From Cavia porcellus (taxonomy: Eukaryota; Chordata; Mammalia; Rodentia; Caviidae), in NCBI RefSeq assembly GCF_034190915.1, contig NW_026947484.1, positions 211,804,657 through 211,868,656 of the forward strand: DNA of 64,000 nucleotides. The letters are read 5' to 3'. The translations under genes were made by a program, and so were the position numbers. How positions within the stretch are numbered: position 1 is the first letter of the stretch; every line of letters begins with the position of its first letter. Under the pieces are notes generated by a model, which saw only the letters and a program-made list of their open reading frames with translations, was not told the origin of the DNA and searched no databases. Below, piece by piece: positions 42,808 to 53,554 of this stretch.

Positions 42808-43462
42808 TGGAATTCTAATAAATTAATTCCACTCTGCCACTTCTAGGGAACCCATGGTGAGAATAAAGATGCCAAGGCATATTTGTAGTTGTGGGCAGGG
42901 GGGTCCCAAATCCAGTCAGAATAATAACTAATCCAAACAAAGGCCTTGACCCAGGGCCAATCCCAAGATTTATTAATTCATGAAGAGGGGAATGGCTCAG
43001 GCATGGGTGACTGCGAGAAAGGCAGGAAATACATGACTGTGGTGAGCGGGGCTGGTAGGCAGCCTGAATCACCTTTGCAATAAGGAGAGGGAGAGAGAGA
43101 GACAGAGAGAGATGCACACAGAGTAACCTGCATATCACAGACTGGGGCAGGACCTGGAGTCCTGCAGTGCTGCTTCAGCTCTGATGTGTAACCGTCATGC
43201 CCTGAGACGTCACACCCTCTTTCTCCAAGTTCAGTCTCTGAGTATGGTGTCACTCAGCCCAGCTCACACATGCTACATGGGAGCTCCAGGTGGAGCATCA
43301 CTGACCTGTCACATTGCTTTAAAGACTATATGTCAGCACCTCCATGCAGTTGCATTGCTTAAAGCCAATTGAGGGGATAAACAAATATTCTAGCCAGCTC
43401 TGTACATATCAAGACAGAAGTAGGGCCAAGTTCTCTCCTTTCCATCCAGGTGGTCCCCCACA
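42808..43462 (-). mobile_element. Unnamed LTR family, copy 2
   Basis: 655 bp, homologous to 4033-4733. On the minus strand it runs TG to CA, with AATAAA (plus-strand complement at 42969-42974) about 160 bp before the end, as in an LTR. Flanks ggtac (42803-42807) and ggtcc (43463-43467) fit a mutated 5-bp target duplication. Confidence 0.65.
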
Positions 43463-44555
43463 GGTCCTTCAACAAAACCTCGAATCCTAATTAGAGCACC
43501 TCAAAGGAGACATGTTATATACTTTGCAGAAGAGTTGCTGGAATGGGCAGGAATTACACTGAACAGTCTAAGAAGGATTGAGACTCAGCCACCGGGAAAT
43601 AGAGGGGGACATGGCTGGAATGTAGCAATCAGGAAAGAGGTACAGGAGAGCCCATTTTGAAATTAGAAAGAGGAGGTTCCCTCTGAAAACCAAAAAGTTA
43701 TAGGAACATCCAAAGTCCACCCTCATGAATCTGAGTCCCCCAGAGGCCTTGAACTGAAAATGCAGACAGCCTTCAGGTTCCTCCGTGCCTCCCCCAGCCT
43801 GCCCTACAGTGAGTGGTCTCCCTGGGCTTGGAACCTTGCCCTGGAGGAGTCACATGCATGTTTCCCCAGTGAGAACTGGTCCTAGTTGTGCTGGGTTCCC
43901 CGGTGGCCTAATTAGGACAAAGCCACTGCAGGGCTCTGGGCCTCCCCCTCTAGCTGTTTTCCCTTCTTGTTTTGGTTGTTAGGTTTGGTTCTGAGCTGTC
44001 CTGGGTGGGGCTGTTTTACTAGGTGACACCAAGTCAAAAGGCCTGGCTCAGATTTGTGCTGGGGACTGGCTTTCTCTCTGTCACATGCTGCAGGCTGACT
44101 TGCACATAGTTGTGGCTTGGAGGATTGTAGGTATCACAGGGACATATGTTTGCATGTGTGTTGGGCCCTGATGCTCCTGTTGTTTCCAGCCTGGATCTTG
44201 TAGAAAAGTTCTTAGCACCCATGGGTGGAACATTTTTGTTTATGTTTAGTATAAATACAGCTGACCCAAATGGCTTGGGAGCAGGAACACAACGCTCAAG
44301 AAGACAACAAGGGGAGAGCATCCCCCTCCAGAGTTCTTGGACTTTGCTGATCCTGTTATTCTAGCCTGCATTCTGTGCTGCAGGCCCATCTATGGTCTCC
44401 TTGTCCCCAAGACCAGGACAGAGGTGTTTGTGTGTCTCTCCAGGTCCAGAGCGGTGGATCTTTACACTGAGCTTTGGCATGATGCTATGGTTCTGAATCA
44501 GGAAACTGAAGAGCCTGGAGCTGGTCATGAGAAAGTCCTGGGTTACAGTCTTTGT
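43463..44555. other. Unique sequence, no recognised gene
   Basis: No exon, RNA gene or clear repeat recognised. Confidence 0.45.
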
Positions 44556-44974
44556 TGTGGTTTGGATCTAAAATGTTCCCCCAAAGCCTCATGTGTGTGA
44601 AAGTAACGGGATAACGAGGGTGCTGTTCCCATCAGTAATTAGCCCACTGACGAGTCCATAGCTGATGTGCTGGTGGGGAGGGATCCGGTTGGAAGTGGGT
44701 CACGGGGTGTGACCTGGAAGAGGGGAATCTGACCATGGGATTTAGTCCCTGGTCAGCTGGATCCTCTCACCCACAGCTCCTTGCCCGCTGCTTCCTGACC
44801 ACCATGCACCAATCAGCTTTCCCCCAGCGTGCTGCTCTGCCGTGACATTTCTGCCTTAGAGCCATCCAACCACTCTCTGAAGCCACTGAAATTGTGAGCC
44901 AGAATAAACAGGTCCTCCTTTAAATTATGAGTGTCAGGAATTTCTCCCAGTCACGGGAAAGTGACTAATACAAG
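44556..44974 (+). mobile_element. MaLR-type LTR, sense
   Basis: Opens with ttgtggtttggatctaaaat, a MaLR signature, and closes with agccagaataaacaggtcct, gtgtcaggaatttctcccag and gtgactaataca. The string gtctt lies on both sides. Confidence 0.8.
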
Positions 44975-44975
44975 G

Positions 44976-45320
44976 TCTTTAATTCATCAGTGGATTCAAC
45001 CACTGAAGGATTCATGATTTGATGGCATAGTTGGGAAGAGATAGAAACTTAGAAAGTGGGACCCTAGTTTAAGGGAGTGGGTCACAGAGGCTTGAACTTG
45101 GGGACAATATCTTGTTACTGGCTCCTTCCTCTCTGGCTCTTTCCCTCTCTCTTTGCTTCCTGGATGCCATGACGTAGGTGGTTTTCCTCCACTCCACCAC
45201 TCTACCATGTTTTTGCTTCCCCACACACCTAGAAGCAATAGAGTCAACAACCATGGACTGAAGCTTCTGAAACCATGAGCCAAATTAAACAGCGGCAGAT
45301 AGCTGACCAACAGTCTTGCT
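44976..45320 (+). mobile_element. Second MaLR-type LTR, sense
   Basis: Contains ggattcatgatttgatggca, agtgggtcacagagg, tgaaaccatgagccaaatta. It differs in subfamily from the LTR to its left and directly abuts it. Confidence 0.65.
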
Positions 45321-45569
45321 TCTGTTTCCAGCTAGGCTTGAAAACCACATAAGCCTTCAAGTTTCCCCAAGCATCAGTTTTATCAGCTCTAAAGCAGAGG
45401 ACTAGGGAAGACTGACCTGGATAACTAAGGAGAAAATGGGATAAGTCAGGGAGATATTGTTAGTTGCATCAGATATAAATGGATAAGCATGTTTCAGGCC
45501 ATCAATAGTGCAGCCAGCCTGCTGTATGTTGCTATGTCTTGCCCTCTGATTTAAAGTGTGTCCTCCACT

Positions 45570-45900
45570 TGAGTTATCACTAGGACACAGTACCCAGTAT
45601 CACAATTTAAATGAGGAAAGGTTTGATTTAGCTCAGTTTCAAGGGGATTTAGTCCATGGTCAGCTGGATCTAAGACCAGAACATTATGGTAGAAGGGTGT
45701 AGCAGAGCAAAGATGTTTAGCTCATGGCAGCCAGGAAGAGGAGCAAGGAACAATGTAAGCTGGGAAATGGGACAGTGACCATATACAGTGCCCAGAGTCA
45801 TGGCTCCATGGCCTGCCCAGACACATCTAGAAGTATGACCACCAGTGCCTCAAGCAGATCTAAAAGTCAATCAGATTGACACCACTACAACCTGCCACAA
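45570..45900 (-). mobile_element. MaLR-type LTR, antisense
   Basis: aatgaggaaaggtttgattt, tttagtccatggtcagctgg and tcatggcagccaggaagagg match the antisense MaLR layout. Confidence 0.65.
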
Positions 45901-47000
45901 AGAAGGCTTGAAACCATAGGTGACCAGTAGGCTGGGTTTTGTGAGGCCTGAAGCTTACACATTTGAGAACACTGTCCTTAAGGAAAAGACTGAACACATG
46001 AATTGGGCTTCTTTAAGTAGGGAACCTTGAAACTTCTTTAGTTTTATAACTGTACCTCTAGCTTCTAGATTTTATGCAGGTCTAGGACTGGAGCATCTTT
46101 GAGGAAGGCCAACATCTAAATGATTTCCTCCTGTCATGCTATCCGCACTGGGTTTTCTGGGAAGTGGAGTGGGTGGGTAACCCTTTGCAATTGTTGAAGC
46201 TCAGACCCACCATGGAATGCTAGGAGTCACCCCTTCAGTCATCCCTGAAGTTCTTTGGCTCACTTTTCCTCTGTGATGATCTGGACACAGATGTCTATCT
46301 GAAGTGTCCTTGCCAGGCTTTAAGCCAAAGTCCCTCTTTTTCATGAGGAACTGCGGCCCTGAGACAAATAGTGATCGTCTGAAGATGGCAGAGCCCAGAC
46401 TGAAGCTCCCAAATTCTTGGGCTTTCTTCACAAGGTCCCCTTGGAAACAAATCTTTTTGAAGTTATTCCTGTCACCCAGTCATCTGTCAGGAATCTGTGG
46501 TCTTTAATTCTGTTTGTAGTCATGTACGTTTCCAATGAGGGAGGACCCAAGGGTGCTTACTCTTGGCAGAATAGGCTGGCCTGCGACTTGGCCTGCATGA
46601 ATTCTCCAGGGCCAGATAGATTGAAAGCCCTTCCTCCTCTTTCCACAGATCTGGGAAATAGACAAGAGGTCAGCCACGTGCAGCCCCCTACCTCACAGCT
46701 GGCCTAGGCTTTGCTTCCAACACCACTGGAGGGTCCAAGCCCAGATGTTGGTCCCCTCGCGCTGCCCTTTCCCATAGCTCTCATTGGTGCCCTGTGCCTT
46801 CTGGCTAGAAACTGACCTTGCAGGCTGACTGTGCCTCGGAATTTGACCTTTTGCTCCCTTTGGCTCAACAAAGCAACTGTAGCCCCAAGGAGCCCCTTAC
46901 CTGCCCTGTGCTCCAGTCAGATCACTGACTCGGTCATGGCAGAAATCTTAAATCCTACTCAGGCCTCCCACACAGAGGCCCCGGTGAACACGAGATCAGT
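45901..47000. other. Mostly unique sequence
   Basis: A possible antisense MIR relic lies at about 46330-46420 (gatggcagagcccagactga). No gene recognised. Confidence 0.45.
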
Positions 47001-47006
47001 GTACAC

Positions 47007-47007
<1 letters not shown>

Positions 47008-47051
<44 letters not shown>
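47008..47051 (+). repeat. (GT)n microsatellite
   Basis: Perfect GT repeat, followed at about 47122-47185 by a CT-rich low-complexity stretch. Confidence 0.96.
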
Positions 47052-47052
<1 letters not shown>

Positions 47053-47187
47053 ATGTGCTCAAGAAGCCAAAGGTGTGAGAGAGGGAGATAAGCCAGAGAA
47101 CGTCCTTCAAATTATTCAGTCTCTCTCTCTGTTCTCTTCTCTCACTCTCTCTCTCTGCCTCTGCCTCTGTCTCTCTGCCTCTGTCTC

Positions 47188-47268
47188 CACATTGGATCTT
47201 TAACCCAGGGTTCTTCACACATGCTAGGCAAGCACTCTACCTACCACTGAGATATTTTCCCAGGCCGA
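47188..47268 (-). mobile_element. Old ID-like SINE
   Basis: Antisense ID: ggatctttaacccagggttc, ctaggcaagcactctaccta. The CT-rich stretch before it is the decayed tail. Confidence 0.7.
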
Positions 47269-47493
47269 GACTGAGACTTCTCTGTATGAGTGGCATTCGC
47301 TATCCTCCTCCTTCCTACTGCCTGGAATCCACAGGTATTAGCTGGAGTTCTAGCTCCAGTCATGTAAGACACAATAGGACAGGAGCCCGGTTCCCCAGAG
47401 CCGTCACAGCAGCTGAGATCAGCCTACCTGAGTTTTTTTTTAATGTGAAATAATAAAAACTTGGGTTTAAATTATTGCAGTCAGTTTTTATTT

Positions 47494-47573
47494 TTATTTT
47501 TTTTGGTACTGGGGATCGAACTCACAACCTCGAGCTTGCCAGGCAGGTGCTTAAGCCACTAAGTTAGATCCCC
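47494..47573 (-). mobile_element. ID-like SINE
   Basis: Antisense ID with target duplications agtttttattt (47483-47493 and 47574-47584). Confidence 0.9.
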
Positions 47574-48003
47574 AGTTTTTATTTCTTAAATATGAATTAA
47601 ATTTCTAACATTTTAGAAATCAGGGATTAACATATGATGCTGACAAAACTGAATTTCCACATTAAAAAGAATGAGACTGGACCCTTACCTAATACAATAT
47701 ACAAAAGTAACTCAAAATAGATCAAATGTAAACATAAGAAATAAAATAATAAAACTTTTAAAAGAAGATATAAGGGAAAATCTTTATGACACTGGATTTG
47801 GCAATGATTTTTTTTTGGATGGGACACTAACAAAAGAAAAATAGACATATTGGACTTCATCAAAATTAAGAACTTTTGTGGATCAAAAGTTTTCAATTGT
47901 CAACAGTATAAAAGGAGAAAATATTTGCAAACTATATATCTGATACAGGCAGAATATTCAGAATAAAAAAGAGTTCATGAAATGTAACAAATACCAAACA
48001 ACC

Positions 48004-48419
48004 TGTGCTTTCCATCCCTGAGACAAAATACTTCAGATAATCGACTTAAAGGAGAAAGTTTCGTTTTGACTTATGGTTACAGAGGGTTCAGTCTGTGGTC
48101 ACTTGACCCAGGTGCTTTGGACCTGTGCAGATGTAGTACATCACAGAGGGACCATGGAGTGTGTATGTGTGCATGTATGCATGTGTGCAAGAAGCCAGCA
48201 GCGGTCATGTTCACCTCATGGTAGCCCATGAAAAAGCCAAGAGAAGGAGAAGCAGATTCATCCCAACTCCCCTCCCAGAGCACATGCACTAATGATCTAT
48301 TTTCATTCCCCAAGACTCTTCTGCCAAAGATTTTACCACCTCCCAGCAGTGCCCTAGGCTACAGATTAAGACTTCTTCACTGGGCCTTTGGGGGGACATT
48401 TAGGATCCAGCCTATGCCA
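48004..48419 (-). mobile_element. MaLR-type LTR nested in L1
   Basis: Antisense MaLR solo LTR reading TG to CA, flanked by a perfect 5-bp target duplication caacc (47999-48003 and 48420-48424), as expected for ERVL/MaLR integration. The L1 text joins up on either side. Confidence 0.88.
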
Positions 48420-48469
48420 CAACCCAATTTTGAAACAGGCAAAGACTCTGGTTAGAAATTTCTTCAGTG

Positions 48470-48569
48470 TGGGAGTAGGGATTTAGCTCAGCGACATAAG
48501 ACATAAGCGCCTGCCTTGCAAGCAGGCCGTCGTGAGTTTGATCCCTGGCACCGATAAAAAAAAAAAGAA
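48470..48569 (+). mobile_element. ID-like SINE nested in L1
   Basis: Sense ID with perfect 16-bp target duplications agaaatttcttcagtg (48454-48469, 48570-48585). It has a local duplication of acataag just before gcgcctgcc, so the tRNA-like arm is longer than in its relatives. Confidence 0.95.
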
Positions 48570-48600
48570 AGAAATTTCTTCAGTGAAAAATATACTAACA

Positions 48601-48891
48601 AAGAAAGAGAAGGGAAAAAAGTGCTCTAAAGGATACAACTGCAGGTGTGTTTAGGTGTGTTAAATAAATGACCACATTACTAAGTTTTTGTTGGATCATT
48701 GAACACAACTGTTTGCAGTCTCACTGTTTGAATGTCCACTTTGTATGTTTTAATCCTGTAACTTGAACAACTATTTCTAAGATGACAATATGTAATCTAT
48801 TAACTAGTGATTTCTTACTGTTTTTTTGAAATTCTGTATTACTTGTACCCTTATATTGTTTTGTTTTGTTTTTCTCCTTTAAATAAAAAAA
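48601..48891 (+). mobile_element. HAL1 3' tail (5'-truncated insertion) nested in L1
   Basis: Equivalent to about 2041-2335 of copy A: gtgctctaaaggatacaact, ttggatcattgaacacaact, aatgtccactttgtatgt, acaactatttctaagatgac. Flanking gaaaaatatac-type sequence (48585-48600 and 48892-48906) is the target duplication with small differences. Confidence 0.9.
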
Positions 48892-49189
48892 GAAAAATAT
48901 ACAAACAGCCAAGAAGTACACAAAAATATGCTCAATATTAGTCATTAGGTAAATGTAAATTATAATAAGAGATGGCTACTACTAAAAAACAGAAAATCAC
49001 AAATGTTGGAAAAGATGTAGAGTAATTAGGTCCATTCTGCACTCCTGATGGGATTGTACAATCATGCAGTCACTGTAGAAAACAATATAATTGTTTATCA
49101 AAAATTATACATAGAATTACTATTTAATCCAGGGCTTTCACTTCTGGATATACACATAAAATAACTGAAAACAAGAAATTATTTGTATA

Positions 49190-49272
49190 TTTATTTTCAG
49201 TAGAAGAGATTGAGCCCAAGGCCTCATACTTGCTAGACAATGCCTACAACTAAGCTAATATTCCCAGCTTGG
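49190..49272 (-). mobile_element. Old ID-like SINE nested in L1
   Basis: Antisense ID: agagattgagcccaaggcct, caactaagctaatattccca. Confidence 0.8.
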
Positions 49273-49636
49273 AAACAAGGAATTGAAAAGATATTAGTAT
49301 TCTCTTGTTCATAGCAGCATTATTCACAATAGCAAAATGAAGAAAATAACCCAAATATTCATTAAAAAGATAAACAAATTTTTAAAAAGCACACACACAA
49401 TGGAATATTATCCAGCTTTGAAAAGGGGTGAAATTCTGATACATCCTACAACACGGATGAATCTTGATGACACTATGCTTATAGAAATAACCCAGACACA
49501 AAAGAATGTATGAGGAAGCAGAGTAGCTGTAGCCATGGAGACAGAGTATAGTGGTGGTTACGAGGAGGTGGGGAAGGAAGTAATGGGGAATTATTGGGTT
49601 TTTGTTTTTGTTTCTTAAGGGTAGTAAAGTTTTTAT

Positions 49637-49735
49637 TAAAGGCAGGAAAGGAAACAGGCTCTGCAGCGTGAGTTTGGGCCAAGTAAAGGTAGGAAAAGAA
49701 GCAGACTCCACAGTATGAGGGTGACCAATAATGCA
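49637..49735 (+). repeat. Two-copy tandem repeat of 47 bp
   Basis: taaaggcaggaaaggaaaca (from 49637) recurs as taaaggtaggaaaagaagca (from 49684); the similarity continues through the unit with several differences. Confidence 0.75.
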
Positions 49736-49843
49736 AGAACAAATACAGTGGCCGAGCTATCATTTCTATGGATACAGAGTTTTAGTTGGAGATGAACCTC
49801 GCTAATGGTTGGATAACACTGTAAAAACACTTAGTGCCCTGAA

Positions 49844-50578
49844 TCAAGGTCGGCAGCTCACTGACGCTGCTGGTCTCAAGCAGGAGTCTAAAGAGATGTC
49901 TTTCTATGGTCTGTTGGCCATTTCAGAACTTGGGCAGTGAAAAGGTCAATTCGTTAGAGAGAAACAGCTTGAAGCAACCTCCACCCCCATCCCCATGAGC
50001 GGCTGTGAGCATGGCAGGCTGCGGTGGCCCAGGACAGGAGCCACCAGCATTTACTGGGACCTGTATGCCAAGACCAACTCCTCCCTGACTGGTGAGCAGC
50101 TGTGAGTGTGGTAGGCCGGCGGCCTGGGATGGGAGCCACCAGTGTTTACTGGGACCCGAGCCATGCTGGGACCTGGAGCACCGGGAAACCAAGCAACCCC
50201 TCCTCCCTGCCTGTTCTGTTTTGTTGAACTTCAAAGTACATGAAGGTATAGACAGCTATTTTGAAGAGAAAGAGAGACTACAACAGCCATTAGTGACTTC
50301 CCTATTGTCTAGTTCTGAAGACCTAAAATGCCTTCCTCATTCTGTTTGGATCAGTTTATAGTATGTTGTTTTATATGAATTCTCTGTATGTGAAGCCGTG
50401 GACAATTATTTGGAAGAAAACAAGAGACAATATGACAGTCAGTGAAGATCTCAGGTCATCTAGCTTTGAAATTTATATCTCTTACATTGCTTTCTTATGT
50501 CCTATTTTGTTCTGTTTTGTTGTGTTTAATTTTACCCCCTTTAAAGTAAAAAACAAAACAAAACAAAAAAAAAAAAAC
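49844..50578 (+). mobile_element. VT-3: composite non-autonomous retrotransposon
   Basis: Inserted into the L1 3' UTR. Target duplications agtgccctgaa (49833-49843) and agtgccactgaa (50579-50590) differ by one base insertion. The GC-rich head has two tandem units of about 100 bp (gagcggctgtgagcatgg near 49997, gagcagctgtgagtgtgg near 50094). The T-rich tail has the HAL1/VT unit twice, 150 bp apart (agctattttgaagagaaag near 50253, aattatttggaagaaaac near 50403). An A-rich 3' end follows. No coding capacity. Confidence 0.75.
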
Positions 50579-50604
50579 AGTGCCACTGAAGCATACACTT
50601 AAAA

Positions 50605-50790
50605 ATGGTGAAAATGTTGCACCCAGTTACTCATACCTATAATCCCAGCACTGAGGGAAGCTGAAGCAGGAAGATAACAAGTTTAAACCTCATCTGAGCT
50701 AACTTAGCAATACTCTGTCTTAAAAAATTCAAAAGGGCTTAGTTGTAGTGCTTCCCTGAGTTCAACACCCAGTTTAAAAACAAAAGTTAA
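50605..50790 (+). mobile_element. B1+ID composite SINE (B4-like)
   Basis: B1 (cacccagttactcatacct, gggaagctgaagcaggaaga), A-rich link, ID end (ttccctgagttcaacaccca). Confidence 0.75.
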
Positions 50791-51775
50791 AGAGACATTG
50801 TATTAGTCAGGATCCCATTTTCAGATTCTTCTGTGAACTAACTGCACCAGCTTCTTGGATCCCTCACCAAGGAAGAGTTAAAGTTACTGAAGTGTGTTCG
50901 TTTTATATATGCACAAGAATTAAGATTTTTCCTTTAAATAAGTATTCAGCAATTTAAAATGTCTAGCACTTAAGCTGAAGGATGGAGGAGAAAACAGAGG
51001 AGTGGGTGGAGTGGATGAAATAGGAAAGGAAAGGAAAATAAAAGAAAGGGAAAGTCCACGTGGACAGGGTGGAGGGTGTTGATGGGCCGGGAAGGTTAGG
51101 GGGTGGGGGAGGGGGAGGGGCAAGCTCATGAGAGAACGCCAGAGGAAAGGACCTTGGGGCTGGAAGTGGACAGACTCCCTCCTCTTGGAGGAAGTCTTTA
51201 TTATTTTGACGCGGCTAGGAGAGGCCCTCTCAGTTCCTCAGTTAGAGATGGAATTTATTTTCTGCCTCCGTCATTTCCCAGGTCACCAGTTATATTAAGC
51301 CAAAGTTCCCGGGTGGCTGCTGTCTATAGATTTTCCACTCCCCACCCTTCCGAGGCAGACTGCAGAATAAGGACATTTTGAAACTTGGATTCTTCAAGCT
51401 TGAGGCAGCAGAGGTGGGACCCCGGCTCTCTCAGGCTGGTGAGCCATGCATAAGCAGGTTATCCAGTAGATAAGCAAGAGAAAGCCAACCAGGGCAGCCA
51501 CAGCTGTGCAACCCAGCCTGGCCGCCTGTGACACCACCCAGGGGGAGGATGGGGCTGCTCCCAAACCGCCATTTCTGGGGTTAGAGGCAGACTCTTGACC
51601 CCAAAATGCTTCCAATGGCCTGGCACGGATCTGAAATTTAGGGCATCAATCTTTACGGCTCCATAAGCCACTTCCTGAGACAACTCCAGCCGTGTGTGCA
51701 AACCTCACTCCCTGCCCTGTATCCCCGGCTCCAATGCAGCCGCCCCACTTGCCACTCTTTGGACACGTTAGCTAG
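50791..51775. other. Unique sequence, no recognised gene
   Basis: A purine-rich G/A stretch lies at about 50985-51125. No exon recognised. Confidence 0.45.
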
Positions 51776-51779
51776 TGCC

Positions 51780-52075
51780 ACCCTGCCTGTGCTGTTCCCT
51801 CTGCTTGGACTGCCTTTTCCCTTTCATGTCCACCCCACGACCTCGCCCCCTGCTCTCTTATTTCCAGGCACAGTGCATTACTTCCTCCCTTGAGCTTTTA
51901 TGTGTACTCCATACATATCTCTACTTAGACACACACTCTTGCCCTGCTGTGTAGTTACTGCCTGTCCGCCAGTCTGTTCTTCAAGGGCAACAACCCAGCC
52001 TCACTCACGGCCCATCCCAGGCCTTGACTTGGTGCCTGGTACATTCATTGGGTCATTTCACACATTTCTTGAATA
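51780..52075 (+). repeat. L2-like 3' end relic
   Basis: tgctgttccctctgcttgga and gacttggtgcctggtacatt are L2 3' end landmarks. Confidence 0.6.
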
Positions 52076-52142
52076 CTCTGTGTCAGACTGCTTTCTAGAT
52101 ACTGGGCGTTGGACACAACTGATAAGTTCTCTATTCTGCTAA

Positions 52143-52312
52143 GGGTGGTGGGTGGCACACTCCTGTAATCTCAGCTGCTTGGGACACTGAGGCAGGAGGA
52201 TCACACAGAAGATCCTGTTTCAAAAATAAATACATAAAATAGCTCAGTAAAGAGTTTACCTCCCATGGGCAGGTAGGCCCAGGTTCAATGGACAGCACTG
52301 GCAGAACAAAAC
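52143..52312 (+). mobile_element. B1+ID composite SINE (B4-like)
   Basis: B1 head and body (tgggtggcacactcctgtaa, ggacactgaggcaggagga), then an ID end (aggcccaggttcaatgg). Confidence 0.75.
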
Positions 52313-52384
52313 AAAACAGAACTCTCTTTTCTGTTGGGAAGAGAAACCACATACAAGTAAACAGAAGCAATTAATAGGTCAGGT

Positions 52385-52780
52385 CATGATCTACGTTAGA
52401 ACAACCAATGGGGCCAACAGCACAGTGACTGGGGAGGGTGTTCCAAGCCAGGATGCTCAGGGCCAGCCTTGGATAAGGTGGCATTTACACAAAATGGGTA
52501 GAAGGAACGGCAGGTGCAAATGTGTGTCTGGCGTGTGTAGGGAGCAGTGAAGACAGCCTTAAGGGCATAGAGAAGACAGTAACAGAGGCCAGGATGCCTG
52601 GGGCCTTCAGGACCTGAGAGCAACTTCAGCTTTTACTGTAATGGAGCTGTTGCAGGAGTCTGAGTGGGGGCCGCTAATTTAAATTTCAGAGCCCTGGCAT
52701 TCTCAGATGACCTCCTGGATACTCTGCAGAACGGACTGTCCCTGGGTCAGATTTCGTGGGCCCTCACAAAGGTAACAGCA
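52385..52780 (+). repeat. Ancient mammal-wide repeat relic
   Basis: agggtgttccaagccaggat, gaacggcaggtgcaaatgtg, gaggccaggatgcctggggc and ggagctgttgcaggagtct follow the same old-repeat order as at 12408. The B4-like SINE at 52143 splits it from its start at about 52060. Confidence 0.5.
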
Positions 52781-52885
52781 GTGTGGGACCAGATGCCAGG
52801 GGCCCTTGAGGACAGCTCGGAGGAAATGGAACAGGAAGTGGGAGGGTTTACTTTAATCTGTTTCCCTTTTCTTAACCCTGGTGCG

Positions 52886-53026
52886 GCCCAGGCTGTGGAA
52901 GATTGCAAATTCGAGCCCAGGGAGACCCTGCTTAAACAGACAAACAAGCAAGCAAAAGCTGAACACCTCGCTCAGCGGTAGAGTGCTCTCCTGGCATGCA
53001 CTAGGCCCCGGGTACCAGCCCCAGTA
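52886..53026 (+). mobile_element. Truncated B1+ID composite SINE
   Basis: cggcccaggctgtggaagat (B1 scrap), AAAC-rich link, then ID (cctcgctcagcggtagagtg, gccccgggtaccagccccag). Confidence 0.7.
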
Positions 53027-53554
53027 GCAGCGGGGTAGTAGAGGCTGTAGAGCTGTCCCCTGGCACTGAATAGGGTCAGTCTGTAGAGAGAGATGACAGA
53101 ACTCTTGGAGATAAGCAGAGGACCCCGGCCAGCTCCTCTGGGAGACACTAGCTTTGCCAGTCCCAAACGTTTGTTTATCCAGAAGATCCAGACCGACCTC
53201 TCCGGGGGAGGAGCTGAAAGACCAGGGATTCCGGGAAAGCAAACCTGGGTGCAGGAGAACTAGTGTTTGGCCACTCCAGCCCTCTGGCACCATGTTGGAT
53301 CTCAGTCCCTTGTGGCAGGCCAGGTCGAGGCAGGAACCAATGACTGCGACTGCCCGCTCCTCCCAGGCCCTTTTCGCAGGCTCGGCCTGTAAACCCTCCT
53401 CGGGACAACCCACTGTGGCCACAGACCTTCCCTCTCCACTCATCAAGAGAGTGCATCTTTAGAGTGCAGTTTCGGGCAGTGGGGAAGGCGGCTTCCAGGA
53501 AGGCCTCTATCCCTGAACAGAAAGCTCCTCCTCCTAGGAGGACAATGACAGGGT
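53027..53554. other. Unique sequence flanking the CpG island
   Basis: No repeat recognised. Long minus-strand frames (52853-53446; 53175-53732) run through here without a recognised domain. A first exon cannot be excluded. Confidence 0.4.

Larger units (their letters stand above)
47600..49640 (+). mobile_element. Old L1 (L1M type) ORF2 3' end and 3' UTR, multiply interrupted
   Basis: Sense L1 landmarks in order: actcaaaatagatcaaatgt, cactggatttggcaatgatt, tggacttcatcaaaattaag, gagaaaatatttgcaaacta; then after insertions agaaatttcttcag, tatgctcaatattagtcatt, cactcctgatgggattgtac, tcatagcagcattattcaca, gaatattatccagctttgaa. The 3' UTR resumes beyond VT-3 at about 50591 (cacttaaaaatggtgaaaat). 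The reverse transcriptase frame is fully decayed. Confidence 0.85.

Noticed and set aside
52853..53446. 197-residue minus-strand frame
   Set aside because: Its far end reads through a SINE (52886-53026), so it is not a conserved gene.
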